DNA of 22,925 nt from a bacterium (GTDB lineage: Bacteria; Chloroflexota; Dormibacteria; UBA8260; Bog-877): positions 1-22,925 of the forward strand of contig JAKABA010000048.1 in NCBI GenBank assembly GCA_021802115.1, read 5' to 3'. A program made the translations under genes and the position numbers. This document shows, one piece after another, positions 7,872 to 15,520 of the stretch. How positions within the stretch are numbered: the stretch's first letter is position 1; the number at the start of each line of letters is the position of its first letter. The notes under the pieces were generated by a model. The model ran no database searches, was not told the DNA's origin, and saw only the letters and a list, made by a program, of their open reading frames with translations.

Positions 7872-8583
7872 ACGCCTCTAGAAAGACCGTGAAGGTGGCG
7901 GCCATGCTGTCGGAGCTGCCCTTGGCCGTGATCAGGAAGGCCACCCCGGGACTCCCCTGAAAGGCGACCGCAGCCAGATAGCCGGTGCTGACCGCGTAGG
8001 TCACCAGGGCGGTTGTGATCCCGTAGACCTCCACCGAGGTCACCGACTTCTCTCCGGTCCCCGCCGGCGCCCCCGGCGGCAGCTTGGCGGTGCTGGCGGC
8101 GGTGGTGACGGTGATCACCTGCCCGCCCTGGCCGCTGAAGGAGATGGTCCCGGGGGTGGACTGGGCAAACGTCCAGCTGGAGGGAAACAGAGCGGACCAG
8201 CTTGGATTGCCCGTCGATTGGTAGCTCTGGAAGGATGCCGTCGATGTGTACTCCGGGTTCGCGGTGATCCACCCGGTCGCGGTGCTTCCCTTTACCTGCC
8301 ACCACCCGCCGTCGACTCCGGTCTTGGAGAGGACTGGCAGGGTCACGCCCTGGGCGACCACCCCCACCACCGGTGCGGTGGTGGAAGGGTCGGTGCGAAA
8401 GTTGACCCCGTCTGGGGCTATCACCGTCACCGCCTGCGGCAAAGGAGTCGGCGTCGCGCTGGGGGTGCGGGTGGGGGTGCGATGAGCATGCACCGCGGGC
8501 GGGGAAGACAGCGCGCACCCCGCCAGACTCAGCGCGGCACAGCTGGCCAGCACCCCGGTTCTCGCCGCTCCCAGGCTAAGCAA
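7828..8583 (-). CDS. SH3-domain lipoprotein
   Basis: A 251-residue predicted lipoprotein. A short N-region with an arginine, a hydrophobic core and the lipobox LAGC (C23) are followed by a Thr/Pro-rich linker (about 35-53). A bacterial SH3 domain then spans about 54-115 (NFRTDPSTTAPVVG, GWWQVKG, TGWI). The remaining 135 residues are Ser/Thr/Ala-rich and not recognised; spacing of strands suggests a beta-rich outer domain. Bacterial SH3 domains usually bind cell wall. TTG 8583 is chosen because it gives a complete signal peptide 5 bases after the pyrF stop; GTG 8553 would leave a shorter one. There is no good Shine-Dalgarno, but a TACCCT at 8598-8593 inside pyrF could serve as a leaderless-type promoter. 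A longer open frame reaching to 9030 merely shadows pyrF. Confidence 0.75.
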   Translation of the reverse strand: MLSLGAARTGVLASCAALSLAGCALSSPPAVHAHRTPTRTPSATPTPLPQAVTVIAPDGVNFRTDPSTTAPVVGVVAQGVTLPVLSKTGVDGGWWQVKGSTATGWITANPEYTSTASFQSYQSTGNPSWSALFPSSWTFAQSTPGTISFSGQGGQVITVTTAASTAKLPPGAPAGTGEKSVTSVEVYGITTALVTYAVSTGYLAAVAFQGSPGVAFLITAKGSSDSMAATFTVFLEAFKFALPAPSPKPSP

Positions 8584-8588
8584 GACGC

Positions 8589-9476
8589 TTAGAGGGTACT
8601 CGCAGCGGGCGCCCCCTGCAGCGGCGTCGCGGCCTGGGTCAGGGTTTGGAGGCGGGCCAGATACCCCGCAGCAGCCGTCGCCGCTGCCTCGGCGAAGTTC
8701 GGCTCCCTGGAGGCGCCGGTGATTCCCCGCGAGATGCTCAGGAGGTAGGGACCCGATCGCTCCACCCCGCGGGCCGCCTCGACCGCCAGCGCGAGGTCGC
8801 CACCCTGCGCTCCCACCCCAGGTATGAGCAGTGGCAGCCCGGGTGCTGCCGCCCGGATCTGGGTGAGCTCCTTGGGCCAGGTGGCTCCGGTCACCAGTCC
8901 CACCCTCGGCTCGTTGTCCATATCCGCCCAGGCGCGAGCCCGCCTCGCCACCTCCAGGTACAGGGGGTCGCCGGTTGCCGCCAGGCGCAGGTCCTGGAAG
9001 TCCCCGGCCCCCGGGTTGCTGGTGCGGCACAGGACAAAGGTCATGCGGCCGCGGCGGCGTAGGAACGGCTCAAGCGCGTCGTAGCCCAGATACGGGTTGA
9101 CGGTGCAGGCGTCCGCGCCGATCTGGTCAAACACCGCGCTGGCGTAGGCCTCTGCGGTGTGCCCGACGTCACCCCGCTTGGCGTCCAGGAGGACCAGTGC
9201 CCTGGTTCTGGCGACGGCCACTACCTCTCTGAGCACCTCCCAGCCGGAAGCCCCCAGGGCCTCGAAGTAAGCCGAGTTCGGCTTGAAGGCGCAGGCGTAG
9301 GGGGCGGTTGCCTCGATCAGTTCCAGGCAGAAGCGGCGGACGGCCAAGGCATCGGTGCCCAGATGGTGTGGCAGTGCGTCCAGCGCCGGGTCCAGGCCAA
9401 CGCACAGGCTGCCGCCAAGGGCTCCCGCCCGTCCAGCAAGGCGCTCCAGGAACGGCTCCCGGAGCTCCTCTACCAC
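8589..9476 (-). CDS. pyrF: Orotidine 5'-phosphate decarboxylase (type 2 family)
   Basis: A 295-residue TIM-barrel decarboxylase. The catalytic D-x-K-x2-D motif is D98, K100, D103 in LLDAKRGDVGHTA; FKPNSAYFEALG (64-75) lies before it, and the phosphate-binding loop PGVGAQGGDL comes late. Length and motif order fit the longer bacterial OMPDC subgroup. It makes UMP from OMP, the last step of de novo pyrimidine synthesis. GTG 9476 is used; it lies inside the last codons of the zinc-ribbon gene, so the genes overlap by 7 bases and translation is probably coupled, as no Shine-Dalgarno is visible. No other pyr gene is in the window, which is unusual since pyrF often sits with pyrD, carA or carB. Confidence 0.92.
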   Translation of the reverse strand: MVEELREPFLERLAGRAGALGGSLCVGLDPALDALPHHLGTDALAVRRFCLELIEATAPYACAFKPNSAYFEALGASGWEVLREVVAVARTRALVLLDAKRGDVGHTAEAYASAVFDQIGADACTVNPYLGYDALEPFLRRRGRMTFVLCRTSNPGAGDFQDLRLAATGDPLYLEVARRARAWADMDNEPRVGLVTGATWPKELTQIRAAAPGLPLLIPGVGAQGGDLALAVEAARGVERSGPYLLSISRGITGASREPNFAEAAATAAAGYLARLQTLTQAATPLQGAPAASTL

Positions 9477-9664
9477 GAGGTTCTGGAGGTGCTGGTCTGG
9501 GCCGCGCCCGGGGCCTGGGGCGCATAGGGGACCTGGATCCGATCATGCTCGGACTGCATGCAGCGCGGGCACACTGAACTCATCTCGCCGTCAAGCAGCA
9601 CCGCCGCGAGGCGATAGATCGGGAATTCCCGTTCGCAGTTGGCGCATCGCCGCATCCAGGGCAC
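9470..9664 (-). CDS. Small zinc-ribbon protein
   Basis: A 64-residue protein with two CxxC pairs, CANC (C7, C10) and CPRC near residues 32-35, separated by about 22 residues. This is a zinc-ribbon knuckle arrangement. The C-terminal third is low-complexity. The start is GTG 9664, supported by GGAGG at 9675-9671 with 6-base spacing and by a TAGAAT -10 box further upstream. Its stop TAG (9472-9470) lies inside the start region of pyrF. Small zinc ribbons of this kind are often nucleic-acid or protein binders, but no specific function can be given. Strong expression signals and coupling to pyrF make it a real gene and not a shadow. Confidence 0.72.
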   Translation of the reverse strand: MPWMRRCANCEREFPIYRLAAVLLDGEMSSVCPRCMQSEHDRIQVPYAPQAPGAAQTSTSRTSW

Positions 9665-9687
9665 CGGACACCTCCGACGGTCTCTGA

Positions 9688-9718
9688 TTCGACTTCGATT
9701 CTACGCGGCTGATATGCT
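9688..9718 (+). promoter_or_regulatory. Candidate promoter of tRNA-Pro
   Basis: TTCGAC at 9688-9693 and TATGCT at 9713-9718 are separated by 19 bases and lie 13 bases before the tRNA 5' end. Spacing is long and the -35 match is partial, so this is tentative. It overlaps the divergent TAGAAT box. Confidence 0.33.
9698..9703 (-). promoter_or_regulatory. -10 box (TAGAAT) for the zinc-ribbon/pyrF transcript
   Basis: On the minus strand TAGAAT matches the TATAAT consensus at five of six positions. It would start a transcript near 9691, about 27 bases before the GTG at 9664. No clear -35 box is seen at the usual distance. It is back-to-back with the candidate promoter of the tRNA gene. Confidence 0.45.
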
Positions 9719-9731
9719 CAGCGTCCGACCT

Positions 9732-9807
9732 CGGGGAGTGGCGCAGGTGGTAGCGCACCAGTCTGGGGGACTGGGGGTCGCAGGTTCGAGTCCTGTCTCC
9801 CCGACCA
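9732..9807 (+). tRNA. tRNA-Pro (anticodon GGG), CCA encoded
   Basis: A complete cloverleaf is readable. The acceptor stem CGGGGAG pairs with CTCCCCG (7 bp). The D-arm has GCGC/GCGC, and the anticodon stem CCAGT/ACTGG encloses the loop CTGGGGG, which gives anticodon GGG. The T-arm GCAGG-TTCGAGT-CCTGT follows, with discriminator A and encoded CCA at 9805-9807. The C1-G72 pair is normal for bacterial proline tRNA. Reads proline codons CCC and CCU. Confidence 0.95.
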
Positions 9808-9922
9808 CATTGAGAACCACTTCAAGCTGCGCGGGCCCCCGGGGTTGCCGCCGGCGGCGACCTGGTGGGCGGTCAGTCCCGATGGAAGTGGATGCAAGAT
9901 CCTCCCGTCGGGACATCGCCCT

Positions 9923-10350
9923 TCACGGGATGAGCAAGGATCCGTCGTCGCGAAACTCAAACGCCCCCACGCCACCTCCCAGAGGTATCCGTCCGGGTCG
10001 GCGAAGTAGCCGGCGTAGCCTCCCCAGGAGGTGTCCGCCGCCGGCTTCACCACCTCTCCCCCAGCGGCCTGGGCAAGGGCCAGGACAGCGTCGACCTCAT
10101 CACGGTGGCGGACGTTGTGCGCCAGGGTGATGCCGGGGAAGCGGCTCCTCGGCTCATCCCAGCCCGGACCCACGTCGTCTGCCAGGTCCCGGTAGGGGAA
10201 GATGGCCAGAGCCACGCCCGAGGTCTGAAAGAAGACGATGCCCGTAGCCGGATCTCCGGTTGTGGGCAGTCCCAGACCATCTCGATAGAAGGAGAAGGAG
10301 CGCTCTAGATCGGCAACGCCCAGGGTGATAAGTGAGAGGCGCGGTTCCAC
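9923..10350 (-). CDS. VOC-family (glyoxalase/bleomycin-resistance fold) protein, frameshifted near the 3' end
   Basis: The first 128 residues form a single VOC module: ITLGVADLERSFSFYRDGLG at the start, H78 in TLAHNV, and the final strand with FADPDGYLWEVAW where E125 would be a metal ligand. After W128 the open frame continues with unrelated sequence to 9718, antisense to tRNA-Pro. In the next frame the normal end of this family is readable (GAFEFRDDGSLLIP, stop 9925-9923). One extra G in the run of five G (plus-strand C run 9964-9968) would restore a 142-residue protein. This is a one-base deletion, real or from sequencing. GTG 10350 is the start; a CACAAT 6 bases before it could be a leaderless -10. 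Family function (dioxygenase, isomerase, or resistance) is not determinable. Confidence 0.8.
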
Positions 10351-10414
10351 CCGGGCATTGTGGCATTTGCCGCCGTCGCTGCTGGCACCGCCTGGCTGAG
10401 GTCCTGGAGGACAC

Positions 10415-10443
10415 TTGCGACTCCCGCCGATCCCCGCTAGACT
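10415..10443 (+). promoter_or_regulatory. Promoter TTGCGA - 17 bp - TAGACT
   Basis: TTGCGA (10415-10420) and TAGACT (10438-10443) have the ideal 17-base spacing. Each hexamer matches consensus at four positions. This is the best two-part promoter in the window. Initiation near 10450 would give a leader of about 190 bases before the TTG at 10638 of the secreted-protein gene. Confidence 0.55.
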
Positions 10444-10472
10444 GCCCCCAAAGTCCGATAGACCGGCAGCGT

Positions 10473-10558
10473 GGGACGGGCGCCGGCGGATCCTTCACCG
10501 GCAGGAGGTGGTGCCCTTTGCGTTGTTGACTGTCCACGGTGTTGCCGGGGCCCGTCCT
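10473..10558 (+). promoter_or_regulatory. Long inverted repeat in the leader of the secreted-protein gene
   Basis: GGGACGGGCGCCGGC (10473-10487) and GCCGGGGCCCGTCCT (10544-10558) can pair over 15 positions with one mismatch and one G-U pair, enclosing a 56-base loop. The loop holds a perfect-looking ribosome-binding sequence (AGGAGG at 10503-10508) and an 8-base direct repeat copy of ACCGGCAG (10462-10469 and 10497-10504). The second arm could instead pair with GGGCC and GGAC further down (10569-10580), so two folds compete. No known riboswitch consensus was recognised. Confidence 0.4.
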
Positions 10559-10637
10559 GACCCTCCAGGGCCGGGGGGACCCTAACTGTCGGCGCTGATG
10601 CCTTTGCAAGTCGCGAGATTCTGGGAGGGATCCACAT

Positions 10638-12374
10638 TTGAGAGTGTCACCGCGTAGGTTGAGGATCTGGGGCCGACTGGCCGCGGTCGCCGCGGTCGCC
10701 ACGATGCTGGGAGGGGCACAGATCCTCTCCGCTCCAGTGTCGACTGCGGCCAGCGGAACCTGGTCCACCTCGATACCGGCCAAGGGCGAACTCGACTGCA
10801 ACGGCTACAGCACGGTGCAGCAGTCGATCAAGCTCACCCTGCCGTGCACCGACCCCCACGGAGCCAACGGCGGTCGCTTCTATGACAACGGCTATTACGT
10901 CGGTCACGACGAGCCCAATCTGCGCTTCATCTCCAATGCCAAGGGCTCTGGCGACAGCGTCACCTGGACGCAGACCCTGCCGGTGGACCCGGCGGCGCTG
11001 CCGACGGTCAACAGCCCGGGCAGCGACGTGACCCACTTTTTCGAGCTATCGGTAGCTCCGTGGTTCTCCATGGCGATCTGCGACCCCAACTCGTATCCGC
11101 AGACGCCGTGCACACCCGAGAGCGACTCCAACGCGCCCTCGGGGTCCTACCCAGGCGGCGGCAGCGCCTTCATGGAGCTCCAGTTCTATCCACCCGGTTT
11201 CGCCCCGTTCGTCGACAGCATCAGCTGCAACATCCCGGGGTCTACGAACTATCAGACCGAGGGCAACGGAGGCTGGTGCGCCGCCCTGACCATTGACAGC
11301 CTCGAGTGCACCAACAACTTCGCCTACTGTGACCCCGCCTGCGAGGAGCCGGTGAACTTCGCCTTCATTCAGAAGAACGGGGTGCCTACCGGACCCCCCA
11401 GCCCCCAGCAGGCGAACTACGCGACTTTCACGCCGAACCAGCAGACCCTGTTCTTCAACCCCGGGGACACCATCAAGACGCAGATATTCGACAGCAAGAA
11501 GGCAGGTGCTCTCGAAGCTGTGTTAACGGACGAAAACACGGGAGAGAGCGGGTACATGATCGCCTCGGCGCAGAACGGCTTCCAGAACACCAACCTCAAG
11601 ACCTGCGCGGGGACGCCGTTCAACTTCCAGCCTGAGTACAACACCGCCGCCTATCAGAACATCGTCCCCTGGGCGGCCCTGTCCACCGACATCAGCACCA
11701 CATTTGAGATCGGGCATTTCACCCCCTGCAGCTCCCTGAGTGATCCTGTCCAGGGGACCACCGAGTACAACGTATGCAACGGCGCCTACGAGTCGGCGAC
11801 GGCGCCGGATGGATCGCAGAAGATCGAGACAGCGCGGGGAGACGGCCCCTGCTTCTACGCCGGCGACACCCACGGCGAAAGCGCCTCCGGCGGCGAGACC
11901 AGTGCCGGGAATCTGGTGACGGGGTGCGACAACTTCAATGACGGTGGGGACCTCGACTACGACGGCAGCCCCTACTGGCAGGACTGGCCCACGGGCACCA
12001 CTGCCACCACCTTCCCCTCGACCATGGTGATCCAGCCCCCGACCTACGGCTCCGGGTCTGCGGGTTACAGCCAGGTCGAATTCGAGACCGACAACCCGGC
12101 CTCCGACTACCAGTGCGATATAGCGACCGGGGCCGGATGCACGGTCCCACCGCCAGGGCCGGGCAGCTTTTACCCGTACTGGACCCAGGTCACTTCATCC
12201 ACGCAGTCGTCGGCCGCGGCCGCCTGCGACTGGGAGTTCGGGAACGTAACCTCGGGTAGCACCTTCGGCCAGGACGCCCAGTACGGCACTCCGGGCAACT
12301 CCGGCAACGGTTACAACGGGACCGACGGGAGTACTCCCGTCAATCTTGACCGCAACGGATGCGTGACCCCCTGA
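10638..12374 (+). CDS. Secreted cysteine-rich protein of unknown function
   Basis: A 578-residue exported protein. A Sec signal peptide (basic RRLRIWGR, hydrophobic 14-30, likely cut after STAA at 36-39) is followed by a mature part with 18 cysteines and many Gly, Asn, Ser, Thr and aromatic residues. All cysteines follow the signal peptide and their number is even, so disulfides are likely. An acidic motif at 435-451 (DGGDLDYDGSPYWQDWP) could bind a metal ion. There is no transmembrane anchor, lipobox, LPxTG or known catalytic motif that I can name. TTG 10638 is supported by GGGAGGGA at 10623-10630 with 7-base spacing. It has its own promoter and long leader, and converges on der, with a strong hairpin between. 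It might be a surface or matrix protein; that is a guess. Confidence 0.8.
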   Translation: MRVSPRRLRIWGRLAAVAAVATMLGGAQILSAPVSTAASGTWSTSIPAKGELDCNGYSTVQQSIKLTLPCTDPHGANGGRFYDNGYYVGHDEPNLRFISNAKGSGDSVTWTQTLPVDPAALPTVNSPGSDVTHFFELSVAPWFSMAICDPNSYPQTPCTPESDSNAPSGSYPGGGSAFMELQFYPPGFAPFVDSISCNIPGSTNYQTEGNGGWCAALTIDSLECTNNFAYCDPACEEPVNFAFIQKNGVPTGPPSPQQANYATFTPNQQTLFFNPGDTIKTQIFDSKKAGALEAVLTDENTGESGYMIASAQNGFQNTNLKTCAGTPFNFQPEYNTAAYQNIVPWAALSTDISTTFEIGHFTPCSSLSDPVQGTTEYNVCNGAYESATAPDGSQKIETARGDGPCFYAGDTHGESASGGETSAGNLVTGCDNFNDGGDLDYDGSPYWQDWPTGTTATTFPSTMVIQPPTYGSGSAGYSQVEFETDNPASDYQCDIATGAGCTVPPPGPGSFYPYWTQVTSSTQSSAAAACDWEFGNVTSGSTFGQDAQYGTPGNSGNGYNGTDGSTPVNLDRNGCVTP

Positions 12375-12432
12375 CGGTCTGACGGCCCTGCCGGCACCAG
12401 GCTGGCAGCGGAATCAGTCGCACTGCGGACCT

Positions 12433-12460
12433 GGAGGCGGCACCCTGGGGTGCCGCCTCC
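12433..12460 (+). terminator. 12-bp perfect hairpin between convergent genes
   Basis: GGAGGCGGCACC and GGTGCCGCCTCC form a perfect 12-bp stem with a 4-base loop, located between the ends of the secreted-protein gene and der. Neither side has a T-run, so it is not a textbook intrinsic terminator. It is nonetheless the obvious candidate for bidirectional termination or 3'-end protection in a GC-rich genome. The remaining sequence from 12375 to 12487 shows nothing else. Confidence 0.55.
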
Positions 12461-12487
12461 TCACGTCTGGGGCGGCTCCGGGGCAGC

Positions 12488-13900
12488 TCAGCCGGCCGGC
12501 TCGGACTTTCGCGCTCTGAGACGCAGCGGCACTCCGGCGAAGCCGAACCGCTCTCGCAGCTGATTCTCCAGATAGCGGGCGTAGCTGAAGTGGAGAAGCT
12601 CCGGGTCGTTGACGAACAGGGCGAAGGTCGGAACCCGGCTGCGCGCCTGGACGGCGTAGTACAGATGGAGCCGGCGCCCCCCGCGGCCACTGGGAGGCGG
12701 CCGGCGGATCATCGCCTCTCTGAAGAACTGGTTCAGGGTGGGCGTGGTGATCCGCAGCCCTCTCGCTCTTCCCAGTTCGAAGATCGCCGGCAACAGGCGG
12801 GCTATCCCCCGACCGGTGGTGGCGCTGGTGTAGAGGAAGGGAGTCCCGGGGGCGAAATCGTAGGCGGAGCGCAGCTCCCGCAAGAGTGACTTGTCCTGGC
12901 GCGCATCGGAGTCGAGGAGGTCCCACTTGTTCACGGCGATCAGGGTGGCGGCGCCGGCCTCCCGGGCGCGCCCAGCGATATGCCGGTCCTGCGCTCGCAG
13001 CGGACTGGTGGCGTCCACGACCAGGACCGCGACGTCCGCGCGCTCGACCACTCGGAGTGCCCGCAGCAGGCTGTAGTAGTCCGCGTCCCTGGTCGCCCCC
13101 GGGCGCTTCATCCCGGCCGTGTCCACCAGCAGGACCGGACCCTGGGGGGTCGAGATCAGCGTGTCCACCGGGTCTCGCGTCGTGCCCGCCACGGTGCTGA
13201 CCAGCGAGCGGTCCTGGCCCAGCACCGCGTTCAGCAGTGAGGACTTGCCCACGTTCGGCCGACCCACGATGGCGCACCGCAGCAGCTCAGCCGGCCCGGC
13301 CTCGACGCTGGGGGGAAGGGTCCGTGGAAGTACCGACACGACACGGTCAAGGAGGTCGCCGGTCCCGGCGCCGGACAGGGCGCTTATCTCCACTGGATCA
13401 CCCATGCCCAGTTCCAGGAACTCGTGAACCAGCAGGCGGTCCTCCCGCGCCTCACTCTTGTTGGCGACAACCACGACGGGCTGGCGAGCGCGGCGAAGCA
13501 CATCGGCCACTTCCAGGTCGGCCGCGGTCACCCCGGCCCTGGCATCAAGCACCCAGCAGATCACGTCCGCCTCGACCAGCGCCAGGTGGGCCTGCTCCTG
13601 GGTGTTGGCGGGGAGGTCGCCCTCGGGGCCATCCTTGGCCACCCGGTCCAGGCCGGCGGTGTCGATGGCGGTGAAGGCGGTGTCGCGCCACTCCACGGTG
13701 CCGTAGATGCGATCCCTGGTCAGCCCCGGCTGCTCGGAGACGATCGCCCGCCGCTCCCCGATCAGACGGTTGAACAAGGTGGACTTGCCCACGTTGGGCC
13801 GACCCACCAGGGCCACCACCCCAGCGGGCTTGACCGGGACTCTGTCATCCTCCGCACGCAGCCGGCGACGGTGGCCCCCTAGGGTCCTTCCCGTGGGCAC
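12488..13900 (-). CDS. der: Ribosome-assembly GTPase Der (EngA)
   Basis: A 470-residue protein with two tandem GTPase domains and a C-terminal KH-like domain, which is unique to Der. The first G1 loop is GRPNVGKS at 33-40, with DTAG at 80-83 and NKSE at 147-150. The second G1 loop is GRPNVGKS at 213-220, with DTAG and NKWD following. The last 110 residues are the basic KH-like part ending in RLRARKSE. Der is essential for 50S subunit maturation. GTG 13900 is the only usable start; it gives an N-terminal tail of about 26 residues and overlaps the gpmI stop by one base (TAGTG). That implies co-translation with the glycolytic operon. Confidence 0.95.
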   Translation of the reverse strand: MPTGRTLGGHRRRLRAEDDRVPVKPAGVVALVGRPNVGKSTLFNRLIGERRAIVSEQPGLTRDRIYGTVEWRDTAFTAIDTAGLDRVAKDGPEGDLPANTQEQAHLALVEADVICWVLDARAGVTAADLEVADVLRRARQPVVVVANKSEAREDRLLVHEFLELGMGDPVEISALSGAGTGDLLDRVVSVLPRTLPPSVEAGPAELLRCAIVGRPNVGKSSLLNAVLGQDRSLVSTVAGTTRDPVDTLISTPQGPVLLVDTAGMKRPGATRDADYYSLLRALRVVERADVAVLVVDATSPLRAQDRHIAGRAREAGAATLIAVNKWDLLDSDARQDKSLLRELRSAYDFAPGTPFLYTSATTGRGIARLLPAIFELGRARGLRITTPTLNQFFREAMIRRPPPSGRGGRRLHLYYAVQARSRVPTFALFVNDPELLHFSYARYLENQLRERFGFAGVPLRLRARKSEPAG

Positions 13901-15435
13901 TATCTGGCAACCAGGAGAGAGGTGCCGGTCATCTCATCGGGAACTCTGAATCCCATCCCCGCCAGCAACGTGGGCGCCACATCTCGCAGGCCACCGCCCG
14001 TCCGCAGAGACCAGCCGTCGTCGGTCACGATCAGCGGGACCTGGTTGGTGGTGTGCGAGGTGACCGGAGTCGCCCCATCGCGGGCCAGCATCTGCTCCGC
14101 GTTTCCGTGATCGGCGGTCAACGCCACCGTGTACCCATGCGCCGCCGCCGCCTCCACCACCATGGCCAGGCAGCGGTCCAGACATTCCACCGCCTGCACG
14201 GTGGCGGGGAGGTTGCCGGTGTGCCCAACCATGTCGGCATTGGCGAAGTTGACCAGGATCAATGCCACCTGCTCCGCCTCCATGTGCTCCACCACCGCGT
14301 CGGCGATCGCCGGTGCCGACATCTCCGGCTTGAGGTCGTAGGTGGCGACCTTGGAGGATGGGATCAGCAGCCTCTCCTCGCCGGGCAGGCGGTCCTCGCG
14401 GCCGCCGTCAATGAAGTACGTCACGTGGGCATACTTCTCAGTCTCGGCGACGTGGAACTGGCGAAGCCCCGAATCCGCGACCACGTCCCCCAGGGTGGCG
14501 CGGACCAGCGGCTTGGGAAACGCCACCGCGACCGGGAGGAGGTCGTCATAACTGGTGAAGGTGACGAGGTCGTCGGGAGCGAGCACGAACGGCCTGGCGA
14601 ACCCGGTGAAGTCGGGGTCGACCAAGGCATGGCAAATCTCGCGGGCCCGGTCGGGACGAAAGTTGCAGTGGATAACGACGTCTCCCGGCCTGATCCCCGT
14701 CGCTCGAACTCCAGGTTGGCCGACGCAGGTGGGCGCGATGAACTCGTCGGTGGTGCCGTCCCGGTAGCTGGCTTCGATCGCGCCCACGGCCGAGTCGTAC
14801 CACCTTTGGCAGTTCCCCGTGAGCGTTTGGTAGGCTCGCTCCAGGCGGTCCCAGCGGCGGTCGCGGTCCATCGCGAAGTAGCGTCCGGAGACCGATCCCA
14901 CCTGGCCCACTCCGATCTCCGCAAGCTCCTCCTCCAGCCTTCTCACGAAGCTCGCCCCCCCATCGGTCGGCGTGTCCCGGCCGTCGGTGAAGGCGTGCAC
15001 GACCACCGAACTCAGCCCGTGACGACGGGCCAGTTCGCAGACAGCGGTCACGTGGTCCTGATGGCTGTGGACCCCGCCATCGGAGATCAGCCCCAGCAGG
15101 TGCAGGGTCGTACCCCGGTCTCTGGCCTTGTCGACGGCGGCGGCGAGCACCGGGTTGGCATAGAAGCTGCCGTCTGCGATCGCAGTCGAAATGCGGGTGA
15201 GGTCCTGGAGGACCACCCGGCCGGCGCCGATGGTGAGGTGGCCGACCTCGGAGTTGCCCTGCTGCCCCGCTGGCAGGCCAACGGCCATGCCGCTCGCGTC
15301 GAGGAGCGTGTGGGGGTAAGTCGAGAACAGCCGATCGAGGGTCGGAGTGGTCGCCAACCTGATCGCATTGCCCGGACCCGGCGGCGCGCAGCCAAACCCA
15401 TCCAGGATCACCAGAGCCGCCCTAGTCCAGGTCAC
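13900..15435 (-). CDS. gpmI: 2,3-bisphosphoglycerate-independent phosphoglycerate mutase
   Basis: An alkaline-phosphatase-superfamily mutase that interconverts 3- and 2-phosphoglycerate using two Mn ions. With GTG 15435 as start it has 511 residues. The metal ligand D12 (VILDGFG) and the phosphoserine S62 (GNSEVGH) then fall exactly where they do in the characterised Geobacillus enzyme. Other landmarks are TDGRDTP, NFRPDRARE and the late metal motif TADHGNAEQM. A GGAG lies 10 bases before this GTG; the ATG at 15459 would add 8 residues but has no ribosome-binding site. The gene lies 85 bases after tpiA and overlaps der by one base. It completes the trunk pathway after gap and pgk. Confidence 0.95.
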   Translation of the reverse strand: MTWTRAALVILDGFGCAPPGPGNAIRLATTPTLDRLFSTYPHTLLDASGMAVGLPAGQQGNSEVGHLTIGAGRVVLQDLTRISTAIADGSFYANPVLAAAVDKARDRGTTLHLLGLISDGGVHSHQDHVTAVCELARRHGLSSVVVHAFTDGRDTPTDGGASFVRRLEEELAEIGVGQVGSVSGRYFAMDRDRRWDRLERAYQTLTGNCQRWYDSAVGAIEASYRDGTTDEFIAPTCVGQPGVRATGIRPGDVVIHCNFRPDRAREICHALVDPDFTGFARPFVLAPDDLVTFTSYDDLLPVAVAFPKPLVRATLGDVVADSGLRQFHVAETEKYAHVTYFIDGGREDRLPGEERLLIPSSKVATYDLKPEMSAPAIADAVVEHMEAEQVALILVNFANADMVGHTGNLPATVQAVECLDRCLAMVVEAAAAHGYTVALTADHGNAEQMLARDGATPVTSHTTNQVPLIVTDDGWSLRTGGGLRDVAPTLLAGMGFRVPDEMTGTSLLVAR

Positions 15436-15493
15436 TATCAAGAGACTCCATTTCTTCATTCGGCTCGCGCGAAGCCGGTCGGTTGGCGTTCAT
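15422..15493 (-). other. Possible 23-residue acidic small ORF overlapping the gpmI start
   Basis: ATG 15493 opens a 23-codon frame in the tpiA-gpmI gap that ends in TAG at 15424-15422, just inside gpmI. The peptide is strongly charged, ending in EMESLDSDLD, and overlaps the gpmI start in another frame. It has no clear ribosome-binding site. The rest of the 85-base gap holds nothing else I can name. Low confidence; it may be chance. Confidence 0.2.
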
Positions 15494-15520
15494 CGTGCAG
15501 ACTGCTGCCCCATGGGGCCG

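Noticed and set aside
8584..9030. Upstream extension of the lipoprotein frame
   Set aside because: Lies inside pyrF in another frame; the signal peptide and lipobox fix the start near 8583.
9701..9916. 71-codon minus-strand ORF with GETGLEPATP
   Set aside because: Another reading of the antisense of tRNA-Pro, a common database artefact.
9718..9922. C-terminal extension of the VOC frame, with GRQDSNLRPP
   Set aside because: This is the familiar artefact of translating the antisense strand of a tRNA gene; the true VOC end is in the other frame.
10526..10531. TTGACT resembling a -35 box
   Set aside because: No -10-like hexamer at 16-18 bases downstream.
10511..10586. Small ORF in the leader, starting GTG 10511
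   Set aside because: The AGGAGG is only 2 bases away, too close, and the product is Pro/Gly low-complexity.
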